DNA of 59,623 nt from a gamma proteobacterium symbiont of Taylorina sp. (GTDB lineage: Bacteria; Pseudomonadota; Gammaproteobacteria; GRL18), in contig JAHXIV010000055.1 in the NCBI GenBank assembly GCA_025655455.1, positions 1 to 59,623 of the forward strand, read 5' to 3'. Positions 1 to 9,935 of this stretch are shown one piece after another. Within the stretch, counting starts at the first letter, position 1, and each line of letters opens with the position of its first letter. The notes under the pieces were generated by a model, which searched no databases, was not told the origin of the DNA, and worked only from the letters and a program-made list of their open reading frames with translations. Both the position numbers and the translations under genes were made by a program.

Positions 1-2
1 TT

Positions 3-116
3 ACTGAAGCTTGTGAGTTTTTAAAAGAAAATGCCCAACGAGCACATCCAAAACGTGACCGACAATCGGGCATTTTACAATATGCATTAGAACCAGCATT
101 TTATGCTGAAATATGA
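3..116 (+). CDS. 3' end of an unrecognised gene (partial)
   Basis: An open frame enters from the left edge and ends at a TGA at 114-116, giving the last 37 residues of a protein that ends ...ALEPAFYAEI. The segment is charged and has no motif I recognise, so I give no function. Its last 30 bases overlap the convergent end of the Uma2-type gene. That is odd for two intact genes and suggests that one of the two ends has been rearranged. It could also be a chance open frame, since only 38 codons are visible. Confidence 0.35.
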   Translation, partial: TEACEFLKENAQRAHPKRDRQSGILQYALEPAFYAEI

Positions 117-656
117 TAACAAAACAGAAGGTATTTGCATGAAATATAAAGATAATTTCCTTAAGTACCTACCTATGAATTGATACTGGTTAATGGTCTT
201 ATCCAGAGGATGAACTAACCAGTATTCTTTTACACCGGCATTTTGGTAAAGATCGCGTTTAATCCCCTCATCTAATTTTGCTGTAGAGGGTGATAATACT
301 TCTACAATAAAATCAGGGGCACCTTTGATGTTTTTTTCTCTGATTTTATCCTTATCACACACAATCAGAACATCTGGTTGTACAATAGTATCAACCGCAT
401 TATCTTCTTCATCTGCCTTAGGTAAAAGTACATCGACAGGAGAAATAAAAACCTGACATTGTGATTGATTTAATAAATCAGACAATTTTTTTGCTATAAG
501 AAAACAGATCACATGATGTATGATAGTAGGAGCAGGACTCATTGCAAATGCTTCACCATCAATAATTTGCCATCGTTCATCTTCAGACCATTGCTGGTAA
601 TGATGATAAGTGAAACAGGATTGTTCAACAGCTTCATTGGTTTTAATTAACGACAT
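87..656 (-). CDS. Uma2 family (DUF820) putative restriction endonuclease, altered C-terminus
   Basis: The product is 189 residues. Uma2 proteins have a PD-(D/E)XK nuclease fold and are often found as scattered orphan genes whose substrate is unknown. Visible features are an N-terminal region ending MSPAPTIIHH, then QPDVLIVCDK (candidate catalytic Asp), PDFIVEVLSPST (the family signature with the Glu), and a GVKEYWLVHP block. After about residue 160 the protein should continue with a short strand-rich end of the type 'GRY...PGL.LDL..IF'. Instead it reads into a hydrophobic stretch (KLSLYFMQIPSVLL) that does not fit the family. Neither of the other two frames restores the expected end, so the 3' end was probably replaced rather than frameshifted. 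The family call is firm; whether it is active is doubtful. Confidence 0.75.
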   Translation of the reverse strand: MSLIKTNEAVEQSCFTYHHYQQWSEDERWQIIDGEAFAMSPAPTIIHHVICFLIAKKLSDLLNQSQCQVFISPVDVLLPKADEEDNAVDTIVQPDVLIVCDKDKIREKNIKGAPDFIVEVLSPSTAKLDEGIKRDLYQNAGVKEYWLVHPLDKTINQYQFIGRYLRKLSLYFMQIPSVLLSYFSIKCWF

Positions 657-723
657 AGTTATTCTGATCTGGAATGAGTTATTGAGTGATAATAATACAA
701 ACTACCCATATAAAAAAAAGGTT

Positions 724-1833
724 CTAATGTTGATTATCCAATGAAAATTGATTTTCCTTAAAAAGTTTGATACAGCTGTCAACAACAACGGGATCATAAA
801 TAATATCTTTGTTTTTCTGGATTTCATCCAGCGCAAAATCAATGCCCAGACTAGGTCGGTAGGGACGATGACTGGCTATTGCCTCAACCACATCTGCCAC
901 CCCGATAATACGAGCTTCCAGAATAATCTCCTCGCCTTTCAGCCCCTGTGGATAACCGGTACCATCCATTCGTTCATGATGCTGATATATCATATCGGCA
1001 ACCGGCCAGGGGAACTCCACATCCTTGACAATCTCATAACCCACTTCAGAGTGTGTCTGAATAATTTGAAATTCCAGTTTAGTCAGTCTTCCAGGACGAT
1101 TGAGGATCTCGGCGGGGGCATAGATTTTACCGATATCATGGATTAGCGTTCCCAGTCTGATCCCCTCAATCTCCTCCTCTTCCAGTCCCATATCCTGAGC
1201 TATAGCAACCGCCAGATCAGCAACACGCTGCTGATGTCCTGCAGTATAGGGATCACGTTTCTCAACCGTCACTGCAAAAGCCTTAATCATTTGTAATAGT
1301 ATAGAACGCATCTTGTTTTCTGAATACTGCAGCTCCTTAGTTCGCTTATCGACCAGATCTTCAAGATTAGTCTGCATCCTGCGCAGCTGCATATGAGTAT
1401 GCACTCTGACCAGAACCTCTTCCCGCTGAAAAGGCTTGGTGATGAAATCGACTGCGCCCAGTTCAAATCCCTTAACACGATCCCCCAGTGCATCCAGTGC
1501 ACTAATGAATATGACGGGAACCTCCCGGGTCATTGCATCACTCTTGAGGCGACGGCAAACTTCATAGCCATCAATGCTGGGCATCTTGATATCAAGCAGG
1601 ATCAGTTCCGGCTGGCGCATCGCCACTGCCGCCAGAGCCTGCTCACCATCCAGTGCGGGGCGAACCTTATAACCGTGTGATGTCAGCATATCCATTAATA
1701 GCTTGAGGTTGGCATGGGTGTCATCCACGACCAGTATTTCACCATTATCTTTTTCTATTTTGTCATTCATAATACTATACTCATGATACTTCATTTTACT
1801 TGATCTATTCGTAGGATATACTGATGACTGCAT
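724..1833 (-). CDS. Response regulator with HD-GYP c-di-GMP phosphodiesterase output
   Basis: An N-terminal receiver domain (about residues 32-150) has the acidic DD pair, phospho-acceptor Asp near residue 79 in LILLDIKMPSIDG, and the Lys in ITKPF. A short coiled coil leads to an HD-GYP domain (about 180-360) with HDIGK near residue 231 and HHERMDGTGYP near 293, the metal and c-di-GMP-binding signature. The known role of this family is phosphorylation-controlled hydrolysis of c-di-GMP in the cytosol. It is the last gene of the run 7382-724 and starts 25 bases after the kinase stop, so that kinase is its likely partner. The ATG at 1833 is used here; ATGs at 1794 and 1770 are possible and the last would start nearer to the receiver domain. 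No start has a strong ribosome binding site. Confidence 0.9.
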   Translation of the reverse strand: MQSSVYPTNRSSKMKYHEYSIMNDKIEKDNGEILVVDDTHANLKLLMDMLTSHGYKVRPALDGEQALAAVAMRQPELILLDIKMPSIDGYEVCRRLKSDAMTREVPVIFISALDALGDRVKGFELGAVDFITKPFQREEVLVRVHTHMQLRRMQTNLEDLVDKRTKELQYSENKMRSILLQMIKAFAVTVEKRDPYTAGHQQRVADLAVAIAQDMGLEEEEIEGIRLGTLIHDIGKIYAPAEILNRPGRLTKLEFQIIQTHSEVGYEIVKDVEFPWPVADMIYQHHERMDGTGYPQGLKGEEIILEARIIGVADVVEAIASHRPYRPSLGIDFALDEIQKNKDIIYDPVVVDSCIKLFKENQFSLDNQH

Positions 1834-1858
1834 TTCCAGGTTTATTGGGTGTAATCCA

Positions 1859-4168
1859 TTATCCCTGATGATTCTTTAACGTTCCTAACAGCCTTTGCAG
1901 GATCTTAAAATTAAAATTGTTCACCATTGTCACTAAAGCACCTGCTAATTCCGGCCTATGCGGTTCAATGTGCCTGACCACCGTCAGAACACGCTCAATA
2001 TCCAGAGTAACAACAGCATCAGCCAGCTCTGATATGGTCTCATCAGCAAGGCTTCCCAGCTCTCTGCTGATGAATTGCAAATCTTCCTCTTTTGGCTGTT
2101 CAGTTTGCTCAATCATTTCATGCTTTGCCAAGGCTTTTACTCCAAAAACAACTTCGGTGGCCAGTTTCACAGGAAGACTTATATGAAATACCGTACCTCT
2201 GCCCAATTCGCTCTCAAGGCTGATCTCTCCACCCATTAATCCTAGAAAACGCTTTGCCAGAGTGAGCCCCAGACCGGTGCCTGTTTTATCATCCTGCTCA
2301 CCCAGTTGAAAGAATGGCTGGAAAATAAGTCCTTGAAACTTGGCAGGGATGCCGACGCCGCTATCCTCTATATCACAGTTAAAAACAACAACATCATCAT
2401 TCTCTGACTGCTCACTGAAAAAACGCAGGCTGATTTCCCCTGATTCGGTGTATTTTATCGCATTTTCGATAAGAATGTTCAGGATCTGTTGCAGTTTCTC
2501 ATAGTCGCTATTGATAAACTGAGGTATTTCTGATGTATAGTCGACATTAAGGGTAATATTTTTTGTCCTGGCCGCCAATAAGCCTTTATCAACAACATCC
2601 TCTATCAGTTTATTTAAATCAAATGCCTCTAATTTAAGTCTGGTTCGTCCATCCTCAAGTTTCAACATTGCCAGCACGTCATTGATCAGAGAGAGCTGTA
2701 GACGCCCGTTACGATGGATAATGTTAAGATAATCCCGGTATTTGACTGAAAGTGTTTGATCAGTAAGCATTTCTTGTGAAAAACCCAGTACTGCAGTGAG
2801 TGGAGTACGAAATTCATGACTCATATTGGCAATAAAGATCCCCTTGACTCTATTGGCCTCCTCCGCTTCCTCTTTTGTTTTCACTAACTCGACCGTTTGT
2901 CGCTCAACTTCCTCAATTAATTGATCTCTGGATATCATGCTGTCCTGTAAATTTTTCGCCATCGTATTCAGTGATTTTGCCAAAGAGCCAATCTCATCAT
3001 TTGAGTACACATTGGCTCTTGTCTCAAGACGTCCTTCACCAAGTGTTTGTGCCGTTGCAGCAAGTTTGACTATAGGCCTGGCTATCCAATTACCCAAAAA
3101 TAATGCAACCACCGCAGTTAACAAGGTAAAAGTAAGTCCGATAATAATAATGGCTAAAGTGATGTTATGGCTTTCAGCAATAACTGTTTCTTCGCTAACA
3201 GAAATAATAATATGCCAGGCTTCTCCTTGATTACCCTTAATATGATCGACAGACTCCTGTTTGCCTCCGAAAGCAAATTTTTCTGAACCCAGAGTGATCC
3301 CTATGGAAGAAAAGGCCACCAGCTGTTTTTCATTGTTTTCAATAATGATTGAAGAACCATTGTCTTTTTTCTGTATTAACTTAAGCAGTTCCTTATTTAC
3401 CTGCTGCGAAAGAGGGCTAATCCCCTGTTCAGATATGATTAGGCCGCCTGTGCGTACAATTTGCAACTTACCGGGATGACGTAGAGCAAAACTTTTAATG
3501 GTATCGCTCAATGGTCCCATGATATTCACATTGCATTTCAGTATGCCGATAATTTCATTTTTATTCCTGATTGGAATCACCACGCCAAGCACATAGCCCT
3601 CCACACTGGCATCAAAACCACGATCATCCAGAAAAATTCTACCCTGACCATCATCATAGGATGCCTGCCACCAATATTTGTGGGCATGAGCCAGTGTAGT
3701 CAGCTTACCGGTGGTGGCCATCATAACCCCATAACGATTGGTGAGGAAAATTTCACCATAGCGTTGCGGCAGGATGATTTGCTGGGTTTTCAAATGCTCT
3801 GCAACGGGATTGCTCATATAAGCCTGAATAAAGGGATCATTGATATCGTTCGTTTTCATCCATTGTTGATTAAGGCTGTCTATTTCCTGTTTGCGTTTTT
3901 CATCAGTGAATAACGCCAATTCTGCATTACTTTTCAACAGAGTATTATTTATCAACGGTGCAGAGGAAAGAGTGATGGCGACGTTTGCAAGTTCTGTAAG
4001 ATTGGATTCCAGATGCAGAGCAATTTCATCAGAGATATTTCTAATATTTTGTGTTTCTTTGTCTATGACTGTTTTGTGACTCAGAATCTCATGACCCCAT
4101 GAAAGCAGCAGTACAATGACAAACCCAAACAAAGCCATTATTGAAGAAGCCTTATATTGTATTTTCAT
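1859..4168 (-). CDS. Membrane sensor histidine kinase (dCache-HAMP-HisKA-HATPase)
   Basis: The product is 769 residues. A transmembrane helix (about 9-27) is followed by a large periplasmic region with dCache character (ANRYG..., the KYWWQASYDDG block), a second transmembrane helix (about 335-362), HAMP, a coiled coil, the HisKA box ANMSHEFRTPL (phospho-acceptor His near residue 449), and an ATPase domain with DSGVGIP and TGTGLGL. The protein has no receiver domain, unlike the two other kinases nearby. It ends with a ~75-residue helical tail that resembles the tail of those two kinases and ends in a NFNFKILQRLL segment. The start codon overlaps the upstream hybrid kinase stop by four bases, so translation is probably coupled. 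The likely target is the HD-GYP regulator just downstream. The ligand is unknown. Confidence 0.9.
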   Translation of the reverse strand: MKIQYKASSIMALFGFVIVLLLSWGHEILSHKTVIDKETQNIRNISDEIALHLESNLTELANVAITLSSAPLINNTLLKSNAELALFTDEKRKQEIDSLNQQWMKTNDINDPFIQAYMSNPVAEHLKTQQIILPQRYGEIFLTNRYGVMMATTGKLTTLAHAHKYWWQASYDDGQGRIFLDDRGFDASVEGYVLGVVIPIRNKNEIIGILKCNVNIMGPLSDTIKSFALRHPGKLQIVRTGGLIISEQGISPLSQQVNKELLKLIQKKDNGSSIIIENNEKQLVAFSSIGITLGSEKFAFGGKQESVDHIKGNQGEAWHIIISVSEETVIAESHNITLAIIIIGLTFTLLTAVVALFLGNWIARPIVKLAATAQTLGEGRLETRANVYSNDEIGSLAKSLNTMAKNLQDSMISRDQLIEEVERQTVELVKTKEEAEEANRVKGIFIANMSHEFRTPLTAVLGFSQEMLTDQTLSVKYRDYLNIIHRNGRLQLSLINDVLAMLKLEDGRTRLKLEAFDLNKLIEDVVDKGLLAARTKNITLNVDYTSEIPQFINSDYEKLQQILNILIENAIKYTESGEISLRFFSEQSENDDVVVFNCDIEDSGVGIPAKFQGLIFQPFFQLGEQDDKTGTGLGLTLAKRFLGLMGGEISLESELGRGTVFHISLPVKLATEVVFGVKALAKHEMIEQTEQPKEEDLQFISRELGSLADETISELADAVVTLDIERVLTVVRHIEPHRPELAGALVTMVNNFNFKILQRLLGTLKNHQG

Positions 4169-6477
4169 CGTAGTGTCCTTTTTTCCAGAATTTGCTTGAG
4201 TGACTTGAAGTCAAGCTTGTCCAGCAATCGTGAAAGTGTCGCCGCAATCTCACTATTCTCATGCCTTATCTTGTCAATAATACTCTGGCTCAGCTCTATA
4301 TCCAATTCAATAACTGCTTTATGAAGTTCTGCAATTAAATTTTCTGATATCCTGCTCAGCATTTCAGTCGTTAACTCCATATCTGTATCATCAGCGTCTT
4401 TATCTACGATGAGCTCAGTCTCTTCATAGAGATAACGAACGCCAAGGTATTTGGCTATGCAGCCATAGATCTCATGCGGCTTATAAGGTTTACGCAGAAA
4501 ATCATCCGCACCTGACTCCAGTACTTTTGCCATCTGTTCCTTAAAAACACTGGCCGTCAGGGCAATAATAATCACCTTGTCACCGCCTTCCATCTTTCTG
4601 ATATGCCGCGTCGCTTCCAGTCCACTCATGATCGGCATACGCTGATCCATCCAGATGAGCTGAGGCTGCCATTCTGCAAAGGCGGTGACAGCTTCTTCAC
4701 CATTGCCGACACATTTTACCTGAAAGCCAGCCGACTCCAAAATATTAAGCAGCAGCAGTTGATTTTCCCACTTGTCTTCAACACTCAGAATTCGGTACTC
4801 GGACTGTCCCTGCTCTATGCCGATCACTTTGCCTTTTTCGGGCAGCACCTTTTCTATCTCATCCTCATTCACAACACCAACCAATAATGATGCCTTAAAT
4901 GTTGACCCCCTGCCCAGCTCACTCTCCACCTGTAGATCGCCCCCCATTAATTCAATATATTGTCTGGTAATGGCCAGACCGAGGCCGGTACCGGTCTGGC
5001 TATCTGCCTGACCTACCTGAATAAAGGGCTTAAAGATCTGCTGTTGATCTTCAATCGAAATCCCCTTGCCGCTATCCTCAACCTCACAGAGCAGCTTTAA
5101 TTGATTTTTAATGCCCAGCGTTTCAACGCCAAGACGCAGTGTAATCCCTCCCTCCTCGGTAAACTTCACTGCATTACTTAATAGATTGATGATGATCTGG
5201 CGTAACTTGGGCGCATCGGCAGAGACAAAACGGGGGAAACTGGACGTTTGGTCAAACAGCAGCTGCAGATGCTTTGCCTCTGCCCTGTTTTTCATCATAT
5301 CAATTACATCACGCACTAATTCCCCCAAATCAGTGGGGTTGACTTCGATAACAATACGTCCGGCTTCGATTTTTGACATTTCGAGGATATCATTGATCAG
5401 AGTCAGCAGATGTTCTCCGCTGCGATGGATAATGGTGAGGTTTGAGCACTGAGATGCAGTCACTGCCGAATCGTTCTGCATTAGTTCGGAGAAGCCCAGC
5501 ACTGCATTGAGCGGTGTACGTAATTCGTGACTCATATTGGCCAAAAATATACTTTTGGATTGGTTGGCTTGTTCAGCCCTATTTTTTTCTATCACCAGTT
5601 CTTTTGTACGTTCTTTAACCCTGTTTTCAAGATTTTCATTGAGATGGCGGATTTCTTTTTCAACTTTGGCTCGTTGTTTGATATCCAGACACAGCTCTTC
5701 CTGAGTTTGTTCCAGTTTCAGTTCATTTTTGTTTAAGGTGTTCAGCATCCGATTAAATTCTGCTGACAACTGGCTGACTTCCGCGATGCCTTTTTCATTT
5801 GATCTGACACTTCTATTGCCCTGACGAATCAATTTCATTGTACGGATGAGCTGTAATAACTGTCTTGTCAGTCTGTTTGCGGTTAAATAAGATAATAGGA
5901 AACCGATAAGTAGAGAGGCGAGCGTAAAAATGATACCCTGTCTGATGGTTTTATTAATATTTTCCAGTCTCAAACTTTGATCAAGACGTAGATGCACCCA
6001 TCCGATATGCTCATCTCCAAAGTGAATAATGTGAGCGACATCAATATAAGCTCCGTTTTTTACAAAAAACTCAGTATCATTGATATGCCCCTGATTTTCT
6101 TTGAGTTTTCTTAAATAGGCAATTCTGGTTTCATCAGCGATATATTGTCCTATGAGGCTTTGATCAGTATGGGCGATGACTTTTCCATCCATATTAATGA
6201 TGGCGGCAAAAAGCAAATCTTCATGAATGATGAAGTTATTAACGACTTCTTCCAGACCGACATAATCGTTTGCCATGACCCAGACCTTGGCATTAGCAGC
6301 CAGCATCATGCTGCGGGTTTCTGCCTGTTTAAGACCTTGTGCATGCAAAAAATCACTATGCTGTTTAGTAATAGTGAAAGAAAAAAGTATGATCAAAATG
6401 AATAAAACTAATCCTATTCCCAACAGAAGCTGGAAACGAATACTTAAATTCTGAAAGAAAGATAATAATTTTTTCAT
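4165..6477 (-). CDS. Hybrid sensor histidine kinase (Cache-like sensor, HAMP, HisKA, HATPase, REC)
   Basis: The product is 770 residues. Transmembrane helix 1 (about 18-38), a ~150-residue periplasmic single-Cache-like sensor, helix 2 (about 183-203), HAMP and coiled coil precede HisKA ([15 protein letters not shown], His near 315). An ATPase domain follows (DSGKGIS, TGTGLGL), then a receiver domain with Asp near 608 in LIWMDQRMP and Lys in LRKPYKP. The protein ends in a ~75-residue helical tail. The tail has no HxxKG box, so it is not a classical Hpt domain. It overlaps the PhnD-like lipoprotein gene upstream and the next kinase downstream by four bases each, so the three genes form one translationally coupled unit. 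Its kinase-receiver half is almost a copy of the one in the 7479-9926 gene. Confidence 0.92.
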   Translation of the reverse strand: MKKLLSFFQNLSIRFQLLLGIGLVLFILIILFSFTITKQHSDFLHAQGLKQAETRSMMLAANAKVWVMANDYVGLEEVVNNFIIHEDLLFAAIINMDGKVIAHTDQSLIGQYIADETRIAYLRKLKENQGHINDTEFFVKNGAYIDVAHIIHFGDEHIGWVHLRLDQSLRLENINKTIRQGIIFTLASLLIGFLLSYLTANRLTRQLLQLIRTMKLIRQGNRSVRSNEKGIAEVSQLSAEFNRMLNTLNKNELKLEQTQEELCLDIKQRAKVEKEIRHLNENLENRVKERTKELVIEKNRAEQANQSKSIFLANMSHELRTPLNAVLGFSELMQNDSAVTASQCSNLTIIHRSGEHLLTLINDILEMSKIEAGRIVIEVNPTDLGELVRDVIDMMKNRAEAKHLQLLFDQTSSFPRFVSADAPKLRQIIINLLSNAVKFTEEGGITLRLGVETLGIKNQLKLLCEVEDSGKGISIEDQQQIFKPFIQVGQADSQTGTGLGLAITRQYIELMGGDLQVESELGRGSTFKASLLVGVVNEDEIEKVLPEKGKVIGIEQGQSEYRILSVEDKWENQLLLLNILESAGFQVKCVGNGEEAVTAFAEWQPQLIWMDQRMPIMSGLEATRHIRKMEGGDKVIIIALTASVFKEQMAKVLESGADDFLRKPYKPHEIYGCIAKYLGVRYLYEETELIVDKDADDTDMELTTEMLSRISENLIAELHKAVIELDIELSQSIIDKIRHENSEIAATLSRLLDKLDFKSLKQILEKRTLR

Positions 6478-7382
6478 GGTGCCAGCCTGATGGGTCGAAC
6501 TTCCTTCTCAAATTTTTTGAGAAACTCTTTGACTGGTTCATAAGTGCTGTCATCAGCGGCTTCGTAGCGGCTTAATTCCATAGCTTCAAGTATTGTTTTA
6601 CCTTCTGCATGTGTATGCAGTGACAAAATGATATCTCTTACCTGTCTTACAACAGATTGCGGGACATCGTTGCGCACCACCAGACCATTATTGGGCAATG
6701 GCGGTGTTTCCCATTTAATCATTACGGCTGCAGCGACTTCAGGACGCTGTTTAATAAAAGCACGCCATGGCGGCGGCCAGGTGGATGCAGCAGCAGATTT
6801 TTTAAGGTAGACATTCATGATTGATGACTCTTGCGAACCAACATAGAGATTAGTAATATCCTTATTAATATTAATGCCATGTTGATAAAGATACCATTGC
6901 GGCATCATCGTGGCGGCCAGTGCTGTTGGTGCAGGATAACTGACATTTTTCCCTTTCAGGTCACTGACGTTCTGGATATCACTGTCCTTACGCACCAGAA
7001 TAATGCCACGAAAGTTGTTATCATCACTCATTTTACCAAAGATTTTATAACCGGACTGTGTTGCTGTGACAGTCTGGTATGGGTTTGGCAGGGAAAAATG
7101 AAAATACCCGCCAAACAGTTTTTTATCGTATGCCGGATAATTGCGTGATGCTTCAAGTCTCAGCTCAGCGCCATTGAGACGGGCATTGATATAATCGATC
7201 ATCGGTTGATAGACTTCAAACAAACGCTTTGGATTGTGCAGCGGGTGGACACCAAAGATATAAATGATATTTGACAAGGGGGCTGTTTCGGCATATTCCG
7301 GAATATATTCCGACCCATCATGCTCTCCACAACTACTCAGCAGTATTGGAAAAATTAATAGCAAAATCAGAAATTTTTTCAT
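6474..7382 (-). CDS. PhnD-like periplasmic binding lipoprotein
   Basis: The mature protein belongs to the phosphate/phosphonate (PhnD-type) substrate-binding fold, shown by the opening FGVHPLHNPKRLFEVYQPM and the later VSDLKGKNVSYPAPTALAA. The ATG at 7382 gives MKKFLILLLIFPILLSSCG, a good type II signal peptide with the lipidated Cys in LSSC. An upstream GTG at 7397 would add five residues and is less convincing. There is no ABC permease or ATPase gene beside it. It is instead coupled by a four-base overlap to a hybrid kinase. From this I infer a sensory role in which ligand-bound protein contacts the periplasmic part of the kinase, as known for other binding-protein-dependent kinases. The ligand cannot be read from sequence. 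Confidence 0.85.
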   Translation of the reverse strand: MKKFLILLLIFPILLSSCGEHDGSEYIPEYAETAPLSNIIYIFGVHPLHNPKRLFEVYQPMIDYINARLNGAELRLEASRNYPAYDKKLFGGYFHFSLPNPYQTVTATQSGYKIFGKMSDDNNFRGIILVRKDSDIQNVSDLKGKNVSYPAPTALAATMMPQWYLYQHGININKDITNLYVGSQESSIMNVYLKKSAAASTWPPPWRAFIKQRPEVAAAVMIKWETPPLPNNGLVVRNDVPQSVVRQVRDIILSLHTHAEGKTILEAMELSRYEAADDSTYEPVKEFLKKFEKEVRPIRLAP

Positions 7383-7478
7383 TATCAATAGTGTCACATT
7401 AATTTTTTAGGAAACACGGCAGTCTGTGTCTAAAGTTTAGTACTCGATTATTAATTTATCCAGCTAATACATATAAAA

Positions 7479-9926
7479 TCACTCGTTTTGCAGCAACTTC
7501 TGCACAGCTTTAAAATCAAAGTTATCAATCAGATTTTGAAGTCCAGCTGCAATTTCAGCATTTTCATGTTTTATCTTTTCAACAATACTCTGGCTCAGTT
7601 CTATATCTAATTCAATAACCGCTTTATGAAGTTCTGCAATTAAATTTTCTGATATCCTGCTCAGCATTTCAGTCGTTAACTCAATATCTATATCGTCAGC
7701 ATCTTTATCTACTATGATTGCTTCTTCATAGCGATAACGAACACCAAGATATTTGGCTATGCAGTCATAAATCTCATGCGGCTTATAGGGTTTACGCAAA
7801 AAATCATCCGTACCTGATTCCAGTATCTCAGTCATCTGCTCCTTAAAAACGCTGGCAGTCAGAGCTATAATAATCACCTTGTCACCGCCCTCCATCTTCC
7901 TGATACGCTGCGTGGCCTCCAAGCCATCCATCACCGGCATACGGCGATCCATCCAGATGAGTTGGGGATGCCATTCTGCAAAGGCGCTGATTGCCTCTTC
8001 ACCATTGCCTACACACTTAACATTAAAGCCAACTGATTCCAGGATATTAAGTAGCAACAGCTGATTTTCCCACTTATCTTCAACACTCAGAATTCGATAC
8101 TTGGGCTGTCCCGACTCTATGCCGATCACTCTGCCTTTTGCAGGCAGTACCTTTTCTACCTCATCCTCATTCACAGTGCCAACAATAAGTGATGCCTTAA
8201 ATGTTGAACCCCTGCCCGGCTCACTCACCACCTGAAGATCACCTCCCATCAATTTAATATACTTTTTGGTAATGGTCAGACCCAGTCCGGTACCGGTCTG
8301 GCTATCTGCCTGCCCTACCTGAATAAAGGGCTTAAAGATCTGTTGCTGATCTTCAATCGAAATCCCCTTGCCGCTATCCTCAACTTCACAGAGCAGCTTC
8401 AATTGACTTTTATTCTCCAGTGTTTCAACACCAAGACGCAGCGTAATCCCTCCCTCCTCAGTAAATTTCACTGCATTACTTAAAAAATTGATGATGATCT
8501 GGCGCAGCTTGGGGGCATCTGCAAAGACAAAACGGGGAAACCTGGAGGTTTGTTCAAACAGCAGCTGCAGATTTTTTGCTGCTGCCCTGTTTTTCATCAT
8601 ATCAATCACATCACGAACCAGTTCCCCCAAATCAACAGGTTTTGCTTCGATAATAATACGTCCAGCCTCGATTTTTGACATTTCAAGGACATCATTAATC
8701 AGAGTCAGCAGGTGTTCTCCACTACGATTGATAATAGTGAGGTTTGAGCGCTGGGATACACTGGCATCCGGATCATCCTGCATTATCTGTGAGAAGCCCA
8801 GTACTGCATTGAGCGGGGTACGTAATTCATGACTCATATTGGCAAGAAAAACACTTTTAGAGTAATTTGCCGCCTCCGCATCTTCTTTGGCCTGTTGCAA
8901 TTCGTGAGTTCTTTCTTCTACCCGCTGTTCCAGTTGCAGCTGAATACCCCTTAATTCATTAGTGCGGCGATCAAAAGCTTCGGCCAGCACCTCAAGTTCA
9001 TCATCCGTACCCAATGGAGCACACTGCTGATCAGAAGACAGATCACTGCTATTCACACGTCGAAACAGCTCAAGAACAGGACGGGCAATACCATTTCCAA
9101 TCCAGAATGATAGAACGACAGCCACCCCAATGAGAACCAGTCCAAAACTGATAATACGTATTAAAGCATCGCTGATCGGTGCCAAATATGATGACCGCAA
9201 AAAGCCAATTTCAAGATCAAGTTTGAGTGCCTGTAATTGAGGAGTGTTCTTTCCAGCATGCGCATAATGAGAGATGTAAATTTTGTGTGGACTGAAATTA
9301 TCGCTAACGACTTCACGCATCCCCTGAATGAGTTTGTAATATGCATTTTCATCCGTCACACGATATCGCTTACTCAGGGCATCCAGATCAAAGGCAACAA
9401 CAATTGCCCCCTGAGTCGTCTTATAGTAGACAATGGGAACGACAATCAGCAGATTATTGCCTGACGCCTCAATATAAAGACTGAATAGTTCCCTGGCCAG
9501 AGCTGATCTTAATTGCGGAGAACTATTATAATCAGGGATTTCCTGTTGAGTCTGAAAGACTGGTCGTCCATCAAAATCAAGCAGAGAGAGTGATTTTACA
9601 TCCCGACCTTCAGCAAAGTTATCTACCAGTTTCGGCAGATAGGTCTTACGTCCCTCAGCGTCGATCAAGCCATTAATGATAAAGGGATTTTCCGCCAGGC
9701 GCTGCGTATTTTCCAGCAGATATTCAATTCTCTGATCAAGCAGCTGCTGTAAGGAAAAAGCGGTATTCTCAAGATCTTTGTGTGCATGTGAAAGCAGATA
9801 ATTATTTAATAGTACTGTGATCAGTACTATCATTAATACCAAAGCAACCACCACAAATGAAGAGACCTGCAGCACCAGACGATTTTTTAAACTATGTTTG
9901 TGATGGAAATTCTCTTTATTGATCAT
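7479..9926 (-). CDS. Hybrid sensor histidine kinase (dCache-HAMP-HisKA-HATPase-REC)
   Basis: The product is 815 residues. Transmembrane helix 1 (about 20-42) is followed by a ~215-residue periplasmic dCache-type sensor ([30 protein letters not shown]), helix 2 (about 258-280), HAMP and coiled coil. HisKA has [17 protein letters not shown] (His near 364). The ATPase domain has DSGKGIS and TGTGLGL, the receiver has its Asp near 657 in [13 protein letters not shown], and a helical tail ends [11 protein letters not shown]. From HisKA onward the protein is nearly identical to the 4165-6477 kinase, also at DNA level, while the sensors are unrelated, which points to a recent duplication. It begins 9 bases after the DctP-LivK fusion gene, so that secreted protein is its probable periplasmic partner. 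Confidence 0.92.
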   Translation of the reverse strand: MINKENFHHKHSLKNRLVLQVSSFVVVALVLMIVLITVLLNNYLLSHAHKDLENTAFSLQQLLDQRIEYLLENTQRLAENPFIINGLIDAEGRKTYLPKLVDNFAEGRDVKSLSLLDFDGRPVFQTQQEIPDYNSSPQLRSALARELFSLYIEASGNNLLIVVPIVYYKTTQGAIVVAFDLDALSKRYRVTDENAYYKLIQGMREVVSDNFSPHKIYISHYAHAGKNTPQLQALKLDLEIGFLRSSYLAPISDALIRIISFGLVLIGVAVVLSFWIGNGIARPVLELFRRVNSSDLSSDQQCAPLGTDDELEVLAEAFDRRTNELRGIQLQLEQRVEERTHELQQAKEDAEAANYSKSVFLANMSHELRTPLNAVLGFSQIMQDDPDASVSQRSNLTIINRSGEHLLTLINDVLEMSKIEAGRIIIEAKPVDLGELVRDVIDMMKNRAAAKNLQLLFEQTSRFPRFVFADAPKLRQIIINFLSNAVKFTEEGGITLRLGVETLENKSQLKLLCEVEDSGKGISIEDQQQIFKPFIQVGQADSQTGTGLGLTITKKYIKLMGGDLQVVSEPGRGSTFKASLIVGTVNEDEVEKVLPAKGRVIGIESGQPKYRILSVEDKWENQLLLLNILESVGFNVKCVGNGEEAISAFAEWHPQLIWMDRRMPVMDGLEATQRIRKMEGGDKVIIIALTASVFKEQMTEILESGTDDFLRKPYKPHEIYDCIAKYLGVRYRYEEAIIVDKDADDIDIELTTEMLSRISENLIAELHKAVIELDIELSQSIVEKIKHENAEIAAGLQNLIDNFDFKAVQKLLQNE

Positions 9927-9935
9927 AATCCCTGG

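Noticed and set aside
748..1146. 132-codon open frame on the plus strand
   Set aside because: Lies fully antisense to the HD-GYP domain coding region and has no recognisable motif.
4165..4420. C-terminal Hpt phosphotransfer domain on the hybrid kinases
   Set aside because: The tail is helical, but the only His residues do not lie in an HxxKG context and are not shared with the paralogous tail at 1859.
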